32,767 nucleotides of DNA from Candidatus Thalassarchaeum sp. (lineage in GTDB: Archaea > Thermoplasmatota > Poseidoniia > Poseidoniales > Thalassarchaeaceae), in NCBI GenBank assembly GCA_022449845.1, contig JAKUOE010000007.1:1-32767 (forward strand), given 5' to 3'. The notes under the pieces were generated by a model that was not told the DNA's origin, did no database searches, and saw only the letters and a list, made by a program, of their open reading frames with translations. Position numbers and translations under genes: made by a program. Of this stretch, positions 17,719 to 26,206 are shown in pieces (positions within the stretch are counted from its first letter, which is position 1; every line of letters begins with the position of its first letter).

Positions 17719-19224
17719 CTACGGTGCGATAAATTTCGAGTGGTCACTATGTGCAAGTGCCTGATTCTGCCACCGTCTGGCGACCGTGCGAGCCACACCC
17801 ATTCGACGCCGTAATGATTCGCCACCACTTGAGCGAGGGTGTACTTCTGTCCAGAGTGTATGCGAACTAATCGTCTCTCCATCAACGTGGCGAATCGAGA
17901 TCCGCACGGGTCTTCGGCCCTCGATATCATCGGCCCATGCAACACCCAACCAAAGAACGTGGGCCGCACCCACCAAATTACTGAGCCAGGTCACCGCATC
18001 TTCTTCATCATTCGACCACATCGGGAGAGGATGGTTTGGAGGAGTCAAAGGAGTGGGTGTCAATCGAAAACTTTGCCGCGATGGTTGTCCATCCGGAACA
18101 TGAACCTCCAATTCAATCGGGATGGAGTCTGTTCCTAGATTGTTGACCATGACAAAGAGGTCACCCCGAGATTCGCCACAACGGAGTGGTAAGCTAGCAT
18201 CCATCCTCCAAGAATGGCCGGCAATCGATTCATTGTGATCCATGAGTCCGAATTGAAGGCGGTCTATCTGTCGGAACAGGTCACTCTGCCATGCTCGAGT
18301 GTGGCCCATCAATCTGGAAAGTGTGGGCAGATCAAGATGAGGGTTGTTGAGGATTGTCGATTCTACGTTCTTAGCGCTCACCAGTTTCTCAAATTCCTCA
18401 ACCAACTGATTGTGAGATAGCATACTTTGACCATGTAGATGGATTAAGTGGAGGGAGTGTTCAATCGCTTGCTTTGGGTTGATTCTCTTCTTGAATTTGT
18501 CCTCAAGGCTCTCCTTCCATCGTGTAAATCGGGTCGCGCTCTCCGGGTCTAAGTGAGCCAGAAGAATCTCGGTTAATGGGTCCTGTAACGTACTCTTGTG
18601 CTGACTGGGGGCGTGATGGACGAGGAATGGGAGATCGTCCGAATGATTGGGCGTGCGGCGTTCGACAAGAATTGAATGTGCAACGGCAATACTCGCGGCC
18701 AAAATACTGGAGACCAATAGCAAGCCACGTGTCTCATCACCGGCTGGGAAGCGATCCGCCAACCAAAGCAAGAATGAGAATGTCAACAAATTGATGAAGC
18801 GCATGTGTTCGTGAAGACGTGATTCAGTGAGCGTGTTGAGGATGCGTTCGATACTGCTGTCTCTCTCACCTCTTGTGCGGCCCCTAGCTCCCAGGCGGTC
18901 AAGTCCGACCCAAAGCGCGAAATTACTTGCAAGTACGGATGGGCCAAGGAAACAGATAGTGAATGCCCCTGAGATAATCGCAGCCAGTGTGGGGTCGATT
19001 GTCTCTGGAATCGCCATGACGGCAACCGCTGTCAAAATGGCCAGTGTTGGAAGGAAGTTCCGCACGAGAGTCCATGACCATGTATTGGCGAGGCGGCCCC
19101 AGAAACGTCGGCCTTTCTCCATTCGATTGAGGCGGTTGGCGATCAAATCCTCTAGGCCATCATCGAACTCAAAACCCTCCCCATAAGGGCGAGGGAGAAT
19201 CACACCACCATCGTCGCTCGCCAT
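17719..19224 (-). CDS. Hypothetical membrane protein, 501 aa
   Basis: Long ORF in the coding block. Hydrophobic segments FLPTLAILTAVAVMAIP, AAIISGAFTICFLGPSVLASNFALWVG, LLLVSSILAASIAVAHSIL. No recognised family. Confidence 0.7.
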   Translation of the reverse strand: MASDDGGVILPRPYGEGFEFDDGLEDLIANRLNRMEKGRRFWGRLANTWSWTLVRNFLPTLAILTAVAVMAIPETIDPTLAAIISGAFTICFLGPSVLASNFALWVGLDRLGARGRTRGERDSSIERILNTLTESRLHEHMRFINLLTFSFLLWLADRFPAGDETRGLLLVSSILAASIAVAHSILVERRTPNHSDDLPFLVHHAPSQHKSTLQDPLTEILLAHLDPESATRFTRWKESLEDKFKKRINPKQAIEHSLHLIHLHGQSMLSHNQLVEEFEKLVSAKNVESTILNNPHLDLPTLSRLMGHTRAWQSDLFRQIDRLQFGLMDHNESIAGHSWRMDASLPLRCGESRGDLFVMVNNLGTDSIPIELEVHVPDGQPSRQSFRLTPTPLTPPNHPLPMWSNDEEDAVTWLSNLVGAAHVLWLGVAWADDIEGRRPVRISIRHVDGETISSHTLWTEVHPRSSGGESLRRRMGVARTVARRWQNQALAHSDHSKFIAP

Positions 19225-19314
19225 CGTAACAGGACAGGTGAGTCAGTAATAGGTCATCAGCGTGACGCTGAGCGCTGCCGCAACCTCCTTCTATGTCGGA
19301 CATGAGGAATGGTT

Positions 19315-19388
19315 GGGCGCGTCGCATAGCTGGATATTGCACCGGCCTCCTAAGCCGGGTTCCGTGGGTTCGAATCCTGCCGCGCCCG
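19315..19388 (+). tRNA. tRNA-Arg (anticodon CCT), CCA not encoded
   Basis: Acceptor GGGCGCG/CGCGCCC, anticodon stem-loop CCGGC-CTCCTAA-GCCGG, T-loop GGTTCGAATCC, discriminator G. Confidence 0.95.
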
Positions 19389-19393
19389 TCAAA

Positions 19394-20533
19394 TCAACTC
19401 ATGGCTAGGCCGTGGCGTCGGCCTGCATCAGACACTTGATGCAGGAAATGTTCAATCTGGATTCGAGGATGAATCGTACGTCGTAGAGATGTGTCACAAT
19501 TCGCCAAGGCATCGAGCACTTCATTTCGTAAGGAAGGAGGTAGCATGAGGCGGTTTCCGACGATCTCAGTATGGATCTGATGGATTACATCTTCAGCATC
19601 GAGCGCATGGACCCCCATCATCTCATCCAATTGACCCATGGCACCCTCAAGGGTCTTCACGTTGCGACGGCCCTGTTTCTCCCAGCGCCACTCAATCACT
19701 CGGCCCCGCAAGGCGAGTTCAATCATCCTTCGAGCGTGCTGGAGGGTGCTCTCTGATACTACATCGTAGAGGCGGTTTCTCTCACCTGTCATCTCACGTC
19801 GGGCCAATAGTTCGGTTGTGAACAATGCCTTGCGTAGGTTGCCACCCGATACATGTGCAATGTCTTCTGCTAGACCGGTGGCGAGTGTGATATTCTCAAG
19901 AAATGCAACCTTGCCAACAGTTGCGACAATTTCCTCGGATTCAATCGCAGGTATTCGGATGTGCTGCATCCGGCTTCTCAGCGCATCGATGATTCGGCTG
20001 GGGGCCCTCGCTGTGAAGATGAAGCGTGTTGTATGAGACTCCGATTCCATCATTCGACGGAGGTAGGGTTGGCGCCGCGAGCCGAGATGGTCGGCATCTT
20101 CAATGACAATCAGACGGCTGACCGGTGCGCGTCCAAATTCCATCGGTGACTCCTCTCCGCATGGGGCCTCACCGACATCTCCAGACCACATATTGCGATC
20201 AAAGGCATCGAGGCTGGTTCGACTTGCGAGCGTATCCGATGACTGAGCGCCTTCAGGTCGTAGAAAATTCTCAAATTTCTTCATTGCACCGGCTTGCCGA
20301 GAAAGGTCGCGGGCCTGGAGAACGTGGCAGGTTGCTTTCCAACCCGGACCCAGGACCTGTCGGGCGACCAAACGCCAAGCAGCGGTCTTGCCTACACCAG
20401 CAGGGCCTGTAATCAGCAAATGGGGAGGATTGCCGGAAGAACTGGCTCGGATGAATTGTTCACGAACAGGCCCGGGCACGGCCAACGCATCAAACCGCTT
20501 GGGTGCGTGAGTGGAAAGCCAGGAGGCCATCAA
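19394..20533 (-). CDS. Replication factor C small-subunit-like AAA+ ATPase, divergent
   Basis: Walker A LLITGPAGVGKTAAWRLVAR; Walker B-like RLIVIEDADHL; sensor 1-like HTTRFIFTARAPSRIIDALRSRMQHIRI; lid-like VSGGNLRKALFTTELL. Confidence 0.82.
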   Translation of the reverse strand: MMASWLSTHAPKRFDALAVPGPVREQFIRASSSGNPPHLLITGPAGVGKTAAWRLVARQVLGPGWKATCHVLQARDLSRQAGAMKKFENFLRPEGAQSSDTLASRTSLDAFDRNMWSGDVGEAPCGEESPMEFGRAPVSRLIVIEDADHLGSRRQPYLRRMMESESHTTRFIFTARAPSRIIDALRSRMQHIRIPAIESEEIVATVGKVAFLENITLATGLAEDIAHVSGGNLRKALFTTELLARREMTGERNRLYDVVSESTLQHARRMIELALRGRVIEWRWEKQGRRNVKTLEGAMGQLDEMMGVHALDAEDVIHQIHTEIVGNRLMLPPSLRNEVLDALANCDTSLRRTIHPRIQIEHFLHQVSDAGRRHGLAMS

Positions 20534-20570
20534 CGATTGCGGGGGTGTCGCAGTCTTTCAACAAAACGTT

Positions 20571-20717
20571 TCAGATGGCATCCAAGGTCTTGTGACCCTG
20601 GCGGCGCGGCTTGACAAAAATACGGAAGCCACAAGCCTTGCAGGCAATTCCGGTTCGTGTACCTTCAAACTCATCGAGGTGACCACAGCGTAGACACTTG
20701 TACGTAACCCTAGGCAT
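20571..20717 (-). CDS. rpoP: DNA-directed RNA polymerase subunit Rpo12 (RpoP, RPABC4-like zinc ribbon), 48 aa, not in supplied ORF track
   Basis: Translated by hand: MPRVTYKCLRCGHLDEFEGTRTGIACKACGFRIFVKPRRQGHKTLDAI*. CxxCG...CxxCGxRIxxKxR pattern, purine-rich GGGAGGGG upstream, tight spacing to neighbours. Confidence 0.87.
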   Translation of the reverse strand: MPRVTYKCLRCGHLDEFEGTRTGIACKACGFRIFVKPRRQGHKTLDAI

Positions 20718-20784
20718 CGATTGGGCCGCCCTGCCCCTCCCATTTGAAGCCGTCGCCTACGATGGTGTGCCAATTGGGGGCCGT

Positions 20785-21378
20785 TCAGGGTGCTTGGCGG
20801 TATTCTCGACAGATTTCAATGAAATTCTGGAACATGTTTTGACCATATTCGGAATCATTCACCTCGGGATGAAATTGGAGGCCGAATCGATCTCCTGTTT
20901 CATTTTCCATTCCTTGGACACGGCAAGAGGAGCTGCTCGCTGTGATGAAGAAGCCGTCGGGCATAGCACTGACTTCATCATTGTGTGATTCCCAAACGAT
21001 TTGAGAATCCGGAGTACCGACGAAAATCTTCCCGCCTCCGTTGACGAGTTGGATACTTGCGGCTCCAAATTCTGGTTCTGGGGCTTCAGCCGCTCCACCT
21101 CCATAGTAGCCAGCCATGAATTGGTGTCCAGCACAAATGCCCAATATTGGGATTTCAAGTTCAAGATAAGCGCCGCAGTTGCCGAGTTCTCCAGTCAACC
21201 CTACACGGGCTGCGCCACCTGAGAGAATGAGGCCATCCAATTCACGAAGTTCTGAGACTGGAGTCATGTTGTCGATGATTTGAGTGTCCACCCCGAGGTA
21301 CCGTAACATTCTCCATTCTCGATGGGTCCACTGACCGCCATTATCGACGACATCGATGACCAATGGAGTGTCACTCAT
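20785..21378 (-). CDS. guaAA: GMP synthase, glutamine amidotransferase subunit (archaeal subunit A); start at MSDTPL preferred over 21408
   Basis: Class I GATase: IDNGGQW-like VVDNGGQWTHREWRMLRYLG, LILSGGA, ILGICAGHQFMA, catalytic His/Glu region FGLQFHPEV. Confidence 0.93.
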   Translation of the reverse strand: MSDTPLVIDVVDNGGQWTHREWRMLRYLGVDTQIIDNMTPVSELRELDGLILSGGAARVGLTGELGNCGAYLELEIPILGICAGHQFMAGYYGGGAAEAPEPEFGAASIQLVNGGGKIFVGTPDSQIVWESHNDEVSAMPDGFFITASSSSCRVQGMENETGDRFGLQFHPEVNDSEYGQNMFQNFIEICREYRQAP

Positions 21379-21419
21379 TGGTCTGTCGCGAGGTTGGCGC
21401 TCAATCAAGGTGGCGGCAC

Positions 21420-22448
21420 TCAGAGGTCCGCGAGTTCGCTGAGGTAGAGAATTCGCATGCTGTGCTCAAAGGCTGCAGCATGGCCCCAGGCCTCCAGCAA
21501 ATCAGCGCCCAGAGCGTACACTCCATGTCCGCGAGCGACGAACAATTTGTTCCCCGTCTGTTTGAGCGCCTCTGTAATCTCAACCAGATAGCCTTCCATG
21601 TCATCGTACTGAACATCGACAATCGTCGCACGACCGAAATTCGAACGGCCTTCGAAATCTGTGGGGACCAAAGCGTATCGATCCTTCTCGAGACTCAGAG
21701 TTGTGGTGTACGGTGCAGCGACATGAACACATGCGCCACGACCCTCGTGCTCAAGGCTGGCAATCGACAAGGCCACACTGTGAATCTGCCAATCCTCGTT
21801 TGCGCTGTTTGGCGCGGCATCTCCGAGGCGGCCAGTGATTAGATCCTTCTCATTCATCAGACCCAATGCAGCACCTTGGCGTGTCGTGTGAATCAGACCG
21901 GGTGAAGTGGTCGAGAGGAGGCTGAATGAACCCGATGTTCCATGAAGAAGGCGCTCTTTGTGCAACTGGCGACCCAATGTTGCAAACATGGAAACGACCT
22001 CTCCGGGGACCACGTAACCATCACCGACAATGGGGGGCATGGGTGGGTTTTCAACCTCTTGAATCACTTCACCTGCCGCGGCCATTCCTTGCTTGAGGGT
22101 TGCATTCTCTTCCCGCAATTGTTCCAATTCCACCTTCTCATCGCCATCAACCGTACGCTTGACTGTCTCGATTTTTTCCTGTCCGGCTTCAATCACGATT
22201 GAGGAGCCGCTGTGCATTGTCTGAGCACCGGTGGGGGCTGATGGTGCGGAAGAAGGCGGGCCGGTTGGAGGTGTCGAACCGCCACCGAACATCGCACGCC
22301 CTCCGGAACCTTTGCCGGGCGGGCCACTTGGTGGTCCGCTGGGTGGACCTGAGGGGGGTCCTGATGGAGGGCCTGATGGGGGTGCGCCAGTCACCTTTTC
22401 GAGCATCTCATCTGAGCCGTCATCTTCGTCAACAACCTCATCGCTCAC
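21420..22448 (-). CDS. Class II aldolase/adducin-like protein with Pro-rich (SGPP)n and coiled-coil N-terminal extension; start reassigned (GTG 22448 or TTG 22460)
   Basis: C-terminal LGRQLHKERLLHGTSGSFSLL...GLIHTTRQGAALG...IHSVALSIASLEHEGRGACVHVAAPYTTTLSL...VARGHGVYALGADLLEAWGHAAAFEHSMRILYL is class II aldolase-like. The longer track ORF (to 22712) reads antisense through tRNA-Asp. Confidence 0.75.
   Translation of the reverse strand: MSDEVVDEDDGSDEMLEKVTGAPPSGPPSGPPSGPPSGPPSGPPGKGSGGRAMFGGGSTPPTGPPSSAPSAPTGAQTMHSGSSIVIEAGQEKIETVKRTVDGDEKVELEQLREENATLKQGMAAAGEVIQEVENPPMPPIVGDGYVVPGEVVSMFATLGRQLHKERLLHGTSGSFSLLSTTSPGLIHTTRQGAALGLMNEKDLITGRLGDAAPNSANEDWQIHSVALSIASLEHEGRGACVHVAAPYTTTLSLEKDRYALVPTDFEGRSNFGRATIVDVQYDDMEGYLVEITEALKQTGNKLFVARGHGVYALGADLLEAWGHAAAFEHSMRILYLSELADL
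22321..22386 (-). repeat. Tandem degenerate 12-nt repeat coding (SGPP)x5
   Basis: Minus strand encodes PPSGPPSGPPSGPPSGPPSGPPGKG; + strand shows repeated ggtggtcc/gggtggacc/ggggggtcc units. Boundaries approximate. Confidence 0.85.
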
Positions 22449-22479
22449 GGTCGCACCCAAACGGCGGAACAAGTACCGA

Positions 22480-22486
22480 TTAAATA
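22480..22486 (+). promoter_or_regulatory. Putative archaeal TATA box for tRNA-Asp (also possibly for the divergent aldolase-like gene)
   Basis: ccgatTTAAATAcagg centred about 30 nt upstream of the tRNA 5' end; the reverse complement TATTTAA lies about 35 nt upstream of GTG 22448. Confidence 0.5.
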
Positions 22487-22512
22487 CAGGTCCGATGTCG
22501 CTTGTCCGCCCA

Positions 22513-22585
22513 GCCCCTGTAGTGTAGTGGCCTATCATGGAGCCCTGTCGAGGCTCCGACCCGGGTTCAAATCCCGGCGGGGGCG
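22513..22585 (+). tRNA. tRNA-Asp (anticodon GTC); genomically encoded CCA at 22586-22588
   Basis: Acceptor GCCCCTG/CGGGGGC, anticodon stem-loop GAGCC-CTGTCGA-GGCTC, T-arm CCGGGTTCAAATCCCGG, discriminator G followed by CCA. Confidence 0.96.
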
Positions 22586-22599
22586 CCAACAAGTGCCTA

Positions 22600-23646
22600 T
22601 TATGTGGCCTTACGAGCATCCAATCGGCAAAGATCTGCAGAGGCCGAATAGGAGCGTCGGCGTTCAAGTTCAGCTTCTGGCCCGAGAATGTCACGGACAC
22701 GGACTTGAGCATCTTGGAATTCTGAGTGCTCTATGATGGCCCATCCACGAACCAACCCTCCTGGCCGAATCAATGGGAGTAGTTCGGGTAGGTGTTCCAA
22801 CGTGTCGTGAGGAATGTTCACTAGGAGGATGTCGAATTTCTCGCACATTTCTGGACGTTCTTTGAGTAATCGGGCATCCGCACATTCGATGGTTGCCGAA
22901 GGGTGTTGGATATTCTCTCGAAGGAACTCCGCGGCAGATGGATTCAGGTCACCTGCAAACAATTCCTCAATCAAATCAGGTTCGGATATCAAAGGTAGGA
23001 GCGAGGGTCCGACACCTGCGTATGGGGCACAGATGATCAAGGGGCGACCCAATTCTTCACGGAGATTCAGGGCGGTGGCGAGAGTACCTTCTCGTTCGTG
23101 AGAAAGTCTGGACGAGTAGTATACCGTTGTGGGATCCGTCCACAGATAATTCTCATTCTCAAGAATACGGGTGCGTGTCGTCGATTCATGACCATCGCGA
23201 ACGGCCAATAGATTGAGGTCGCGCACGCGAAAGTCTCCGATGACTCCACCATCTTCGAATACCGCTCGTGTGCGCGAGTGTTGGCGAAGGAGTGCTTCGC
23301 CAATGGCATCTCCATGTGGCCTTTGTTCATCATTCAGTTTAATGAGAATCAAGTCACCGATGAACTCATGGCGGCGCGGCCATTCAACCGATTCGACAAT
23401 GTCTGTGGGAAGAATATCGACAAGATGGTCGCGGTATGTCCGGGGTGTTTGGGTATCCACTTCAATGTCTACAATCGGGTAGTGTGCAGCAACCGAGGGT
23501 GTAGGATTGTCAATGAATGGGATTAGGCGGCGTTCAGAATCAGATGGATCTGTTTGCACCCGCGCACCCTCGGGCAGAGCGGATTCAGCCCGGAGTTGCT
23601 GGAGAATACGGTCCGTATCTGGGCTCGGCACGCTCAAATGAAGCAT
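22600..23646 (-). CDS. trm5: tRNA (guanine-N1)-methyltransferase, Trm5 family
   Basis: WTDPTTVYYSSRLSHERE, ICAPYAGVGPSLLPL, AGDLNPSAAEFLRENI, ILLVNIPHDTLEHL (variant of the NPPY-like motif), and Trm5-like N-terminal HYPIVDIEVDT. Confidence 0.85.
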   Translation of the reverse strand: MLHLSVPSPDTDRILQQLRAESALPEGARVQTDPSDSERRLIPFIDNPTPSVAAHYPIVDIEVDTQTPRTYRDHLVDILPTDIVESVEWPRRHEFIGDLILIKLNDEQRPHGDAIGEALLRQHSRTRAVFEDGGVIGDFRVRDLNLLAVRDGHESTTRTRILENENYLWTDPTTVYYSSRLSHEREGTLATALNLREELGRPLIICAPYAGVGPSLLPLISEPDLIEELFAGDLNPSAAEFLRENIQHPSATIECADARLLKERPEMCEKFDILLVNIPHDTLEHLPELLPLIRPGGLVRGWAIIEHSEFQDAQVRVRDILGPEAELERRRSYSASADLCRLDARKAT

Positions 23647-23700
23647 ATCACTCGATGGTGTCGACGGGGCTGCCCCGCTTGACGATGACGGAGGGAGACG

Positions 23701-24474
23701 ATGGGTGAAAATGGTCTCTGGTTAATCGGATTAGGTCCTGGTGATTTGCAACAAATGACGGTTGCAGCACTGGATGCTGCCCGCTCCGCAGATCACCGAT
23801 TTCTCGAGGGTTACACCGCTCTATTGCCTCCAGATGAGTTGGACTGCATGGAGGCGTTGATTGGGTCATGGGAAATGAGAATGAGATCGGCGGTTGAAAC
23901 CCCCGATGACTTACTCTCTCTGGCCCAATCCTCGAAAGTCGCCCTCCTGGTCGTCGGAGATCCGCTTCAAGCAACGACACATGTGGATTTGCAAATTCGC
24001 TGTGAAGAATTGGGTGTTCCATGTCACATCGAACATGGTATTTCGATTACAACCATCGTCACAGGTGCCGTGGGGTTGCAGTCGTATCGATTTGGGCGAC
24101 AATGCACCTTTGCCTATCCATACGGAGAATATCTCCCCACATCTCCGCTAGAAATTATTCTCGCCAATCGCGAACGAGATTTACACACACTGGCACTTCT
24201 CGATTTGGACCCAACTGGGATGGGGGAAGGTGAACAACACCCCATGACGCCAGAAATTGCCGTCGAGGTTCTTCGCAGAATGGCGAAGGCATTGGAGGGC
24301 GATGTCGAGAGTTGGACTCTGGTCCTCTGCTCCGACATGGGAACAGATGATGCGCGCATTTCAGTGGGTTCGCCTGTCGAAATCTCAGGGATTAAAGGGG
24401 GGCGCCTCCATTGTCTCATTGTGCCTGCAAAACTTCACGATGTTGAAGCCGCTGCGCTGAAAAGGTGGGATTGA
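23701..24474 (+). CDS. dph5: Diphthine synthase (Dph5/DphB)
   Basis: MGENGLWLIGLGPGDLQQMTVAALDAARSADHRFLEGYTALL, LLVVGDPLQATTHVDLQIRCEELGVPCHIEHGISI, TFAYPYGEYLPTSPLEIILAN are characteristic. Confidence 0.95.
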   Translation: MGENGLWLIGLGPGDLQQMTVAALDAARSADHRFLEGYTALLPPDELDCMEALIGSWEMRMRSAVETPDDLLSLAQSSKVALLVVGDPLQATTHVDLQIRCEELGVPCHIEHGISITTIVTGAVGLQSYRFGRQCTFAYPYGEYLPTSPLEIILANRERDLHTLALLDLDPTGMGEGEQHPMTPEIAVEVLRRMAKALEGDVESWTLVLCSDMGTDDARISVGSPVEISGIKGGRLHCLIVPAKLHDVEAAALKRWD

Positions 24475-24477
24475 GAT

Positions 24478-26154
24478 ATGGCCGGGCCAAGTAAAGTCGA
24501 ATTCCCTGGCCAAAAGAAACAGCGAATGCGTGCCAGAGGGACGAAACGTGCCTCTGCAGGGGTTCTAAAGCGGCTCGAGAAGAATCTGGCTGACCTGTTG
24601 GAGGACCCCCACTCAAAGATTCCAATCGTTGCCTATACTGTAAAACGCGCACGGAAAGATCCTGTGCAGAAATCTCTGAAAGAATGCGCGAAGGTGATCT
24701 CCAAAAAGAACGATCGCAAATGGTTGGGCAAGCGCATGGTGAAGCGGCGAGGAGATGCTGTTGCCCGTGGACTTGCAGGCTCATTGCATGCAGCTCATGA
24801 TGATGAGCGCAGTATGGTTGCAGTTTTCGAACACCCCATCTTCGGCACTTCCTCATTTGTCCGGCGCGGTGTCGCCAAACCCACACATCTCGTCTCATTC
24901 CAAAATCATGGACATCCGCGCCAACGATTGCTAGCATGGGAAGAGCATGCGAAGAAAGGATGGTGGTTCTTCTCAATGGAAGATGGTGGAATCATCTGCA
25001 CTGGAAGTGAGGCAAATCCACCTGAAGGTTGGCTAGAGGGTGGTCTTGCCGAAGCCCCTATGAAATTCACACAGAAAGGTGGTGTTCATTGTTCTCCATC
25101 GGCCACACCTGAACAAATGGATGGTGTTCACCTCAAAGTGGGGGAAACTGTTGTCATTTTGGACGAGAAAGATTTGGCGAGTGTTGGTGAAGAGGAATCC
25201 GTGCCTCGTTCAGTTGCATTCCGAATGATGCCCCCGCGATTGGTCGATTTTGCCGATGTCGAATGGAATTGGCGTCCAGAAGGGTGGCCTGAAGACAAAG
25301 CGTTGCCAGCGGTGGCTCAGGAAAGGGTGGATGAAGTCATTGAAGCGTGGCTCAACCTCTCTGTCACCGATTCGCAACTTACGCGAGCCTTGCGCAGAGC
25401 ACTGTGTCTCAACATGAACGAAGGGTGCATCATCGGAGAACGCTGGTGGGCCATGGATGACAGAGCATCGATGATTGAAGCAATCAATGGATCTCCACCT
25501 GAGAAGGCTGCGCTTGAACTCATCTTTTCAGAGGCGTTGGAAGAGGGTGGTCTCCACGTTCGAGGTGATGGGACATTTGAGGAACTTGACGACGATGTGC
25601 TGAGACTTGAGGAAACATCCTGTCATGCAAACCTCGTCGCGCTGTGGCCCCAGTGGGGTGAACTTGTGCTTGAGGAAATCTATGGAATCACTGGAGATGA
25701 TGCTGAGGCAATCATCGAGAAGCAAGTCAAGAGAAAGCAAGGGTTCGGTGCATTCCTCAAGAAGATGGAAGCTGAACGCGCTGAACACCTCATGCTATCC
25801 AGATTCCCATGGAATGAAGGAGACATGGACGGATTGTGTGGACGTGCCGATTCACTTGTGCGCAAGGCGCGAATCGATGGTGTGGGCAGTACAATCACCA
25901 TGGCCAAGAAGGGAAAGACTCCCACCGACGAAGCCATCGGTTGGGCCTGGATTAATGTTCATGAAAGATCCGAATCCGAAGGTTGGCACTTCGGCTCGGA
26001 TGCGCGCGATAAGGGTGGAGACTGGGTGCCTGCGCTGAAGGCGTTGTATGAAGCCAGTGCTGTGCTCGCGGAAGGTGGTTCGTCAGATGATTACATCGAA
26101 GCGATGCGGGCATTTGCTGCGCGAAGTGGTGCATCTGACTTCATAGAAGTGTAA
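24478..26154 (+). CDS. Hypothetical protein, 558 aa, probably co-transcribed with dph5
   Basis: Starts 3 nt after the dph5 stop. Basic N-terminus KKQRMRARGTKRASAGVLKRLEKNLADLL; no recognised domain motifs. Confidence 0.75.
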   Translation: MAGPSKVEFPGQKKQRMRARGTKRASAGVLKRLEKNLADLLEDPHSKIPIVAYTVKRARKDPVQKSLKECAKVISKKNDRKWLGKRMVKRRGDAVARGLAGSLHAAHDDERSMVAVFEHPIFGTSSFVRRGVAKPTHLVSFQNHGHPRQRLLAWEEHAKKGWWFFSMEDGGIICTGSEANPPEGWLEGGLAEAPMKFTQKGGVHCSPSATPEQMDGVHLKVGETVVILDEKDLASVGEEESVPRSVAFRMMPPRLVDFADVEWNWRPEGWPEDKALPAVAQERVDEVIEAWLNLSVTDSQLTRALRRALCLNMNEGCIIGERWWAMDDRASMIEAINGSPPEKAALELIFSEALEEGGLHVRGDGTFEELDDDVLRLEETSCHANLVALWPQWGELVLEEIYGITGDDAEAIIEKQVKRKQGFGAFLKKMEAERAEHLMLSRFPWNEGDMDGLCGRADSLVRKARIDGVGSTITMAKKGKTPTDEAIGWAWINVHERSESEGWHFGSDARDKGGDWVPALKALYEASAVLAEGGSSDDYIEAMRAFAARSGASDFIEV

Positions 26155-26206
26155 TCTCCTTGGCCGGGAATTTGTTTATGGGCCATTCCAGTGGTGGTGA
26201 TTCATA

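Noticed and set aside
22321-22386. Possible CRISPR or minisatellite because of tandem units
   Set aside because: 12-nt imperfect units in frame with a coding sequence, without spacers; protein low-complexity repeat.
22449-22712. N-terminal 88 residues of the listed ORF 21420..22712
   Set aside because: Mostly an antisense translation of tRNA-Asp and of the trm5 3' end; true start placed downstream.
23667-23682. cggggctgccccg hairpin between trm5 and dph5
   Set aside because: Short GC-rich stem in a divergent intergenic region; too small to assign function without comparative data.
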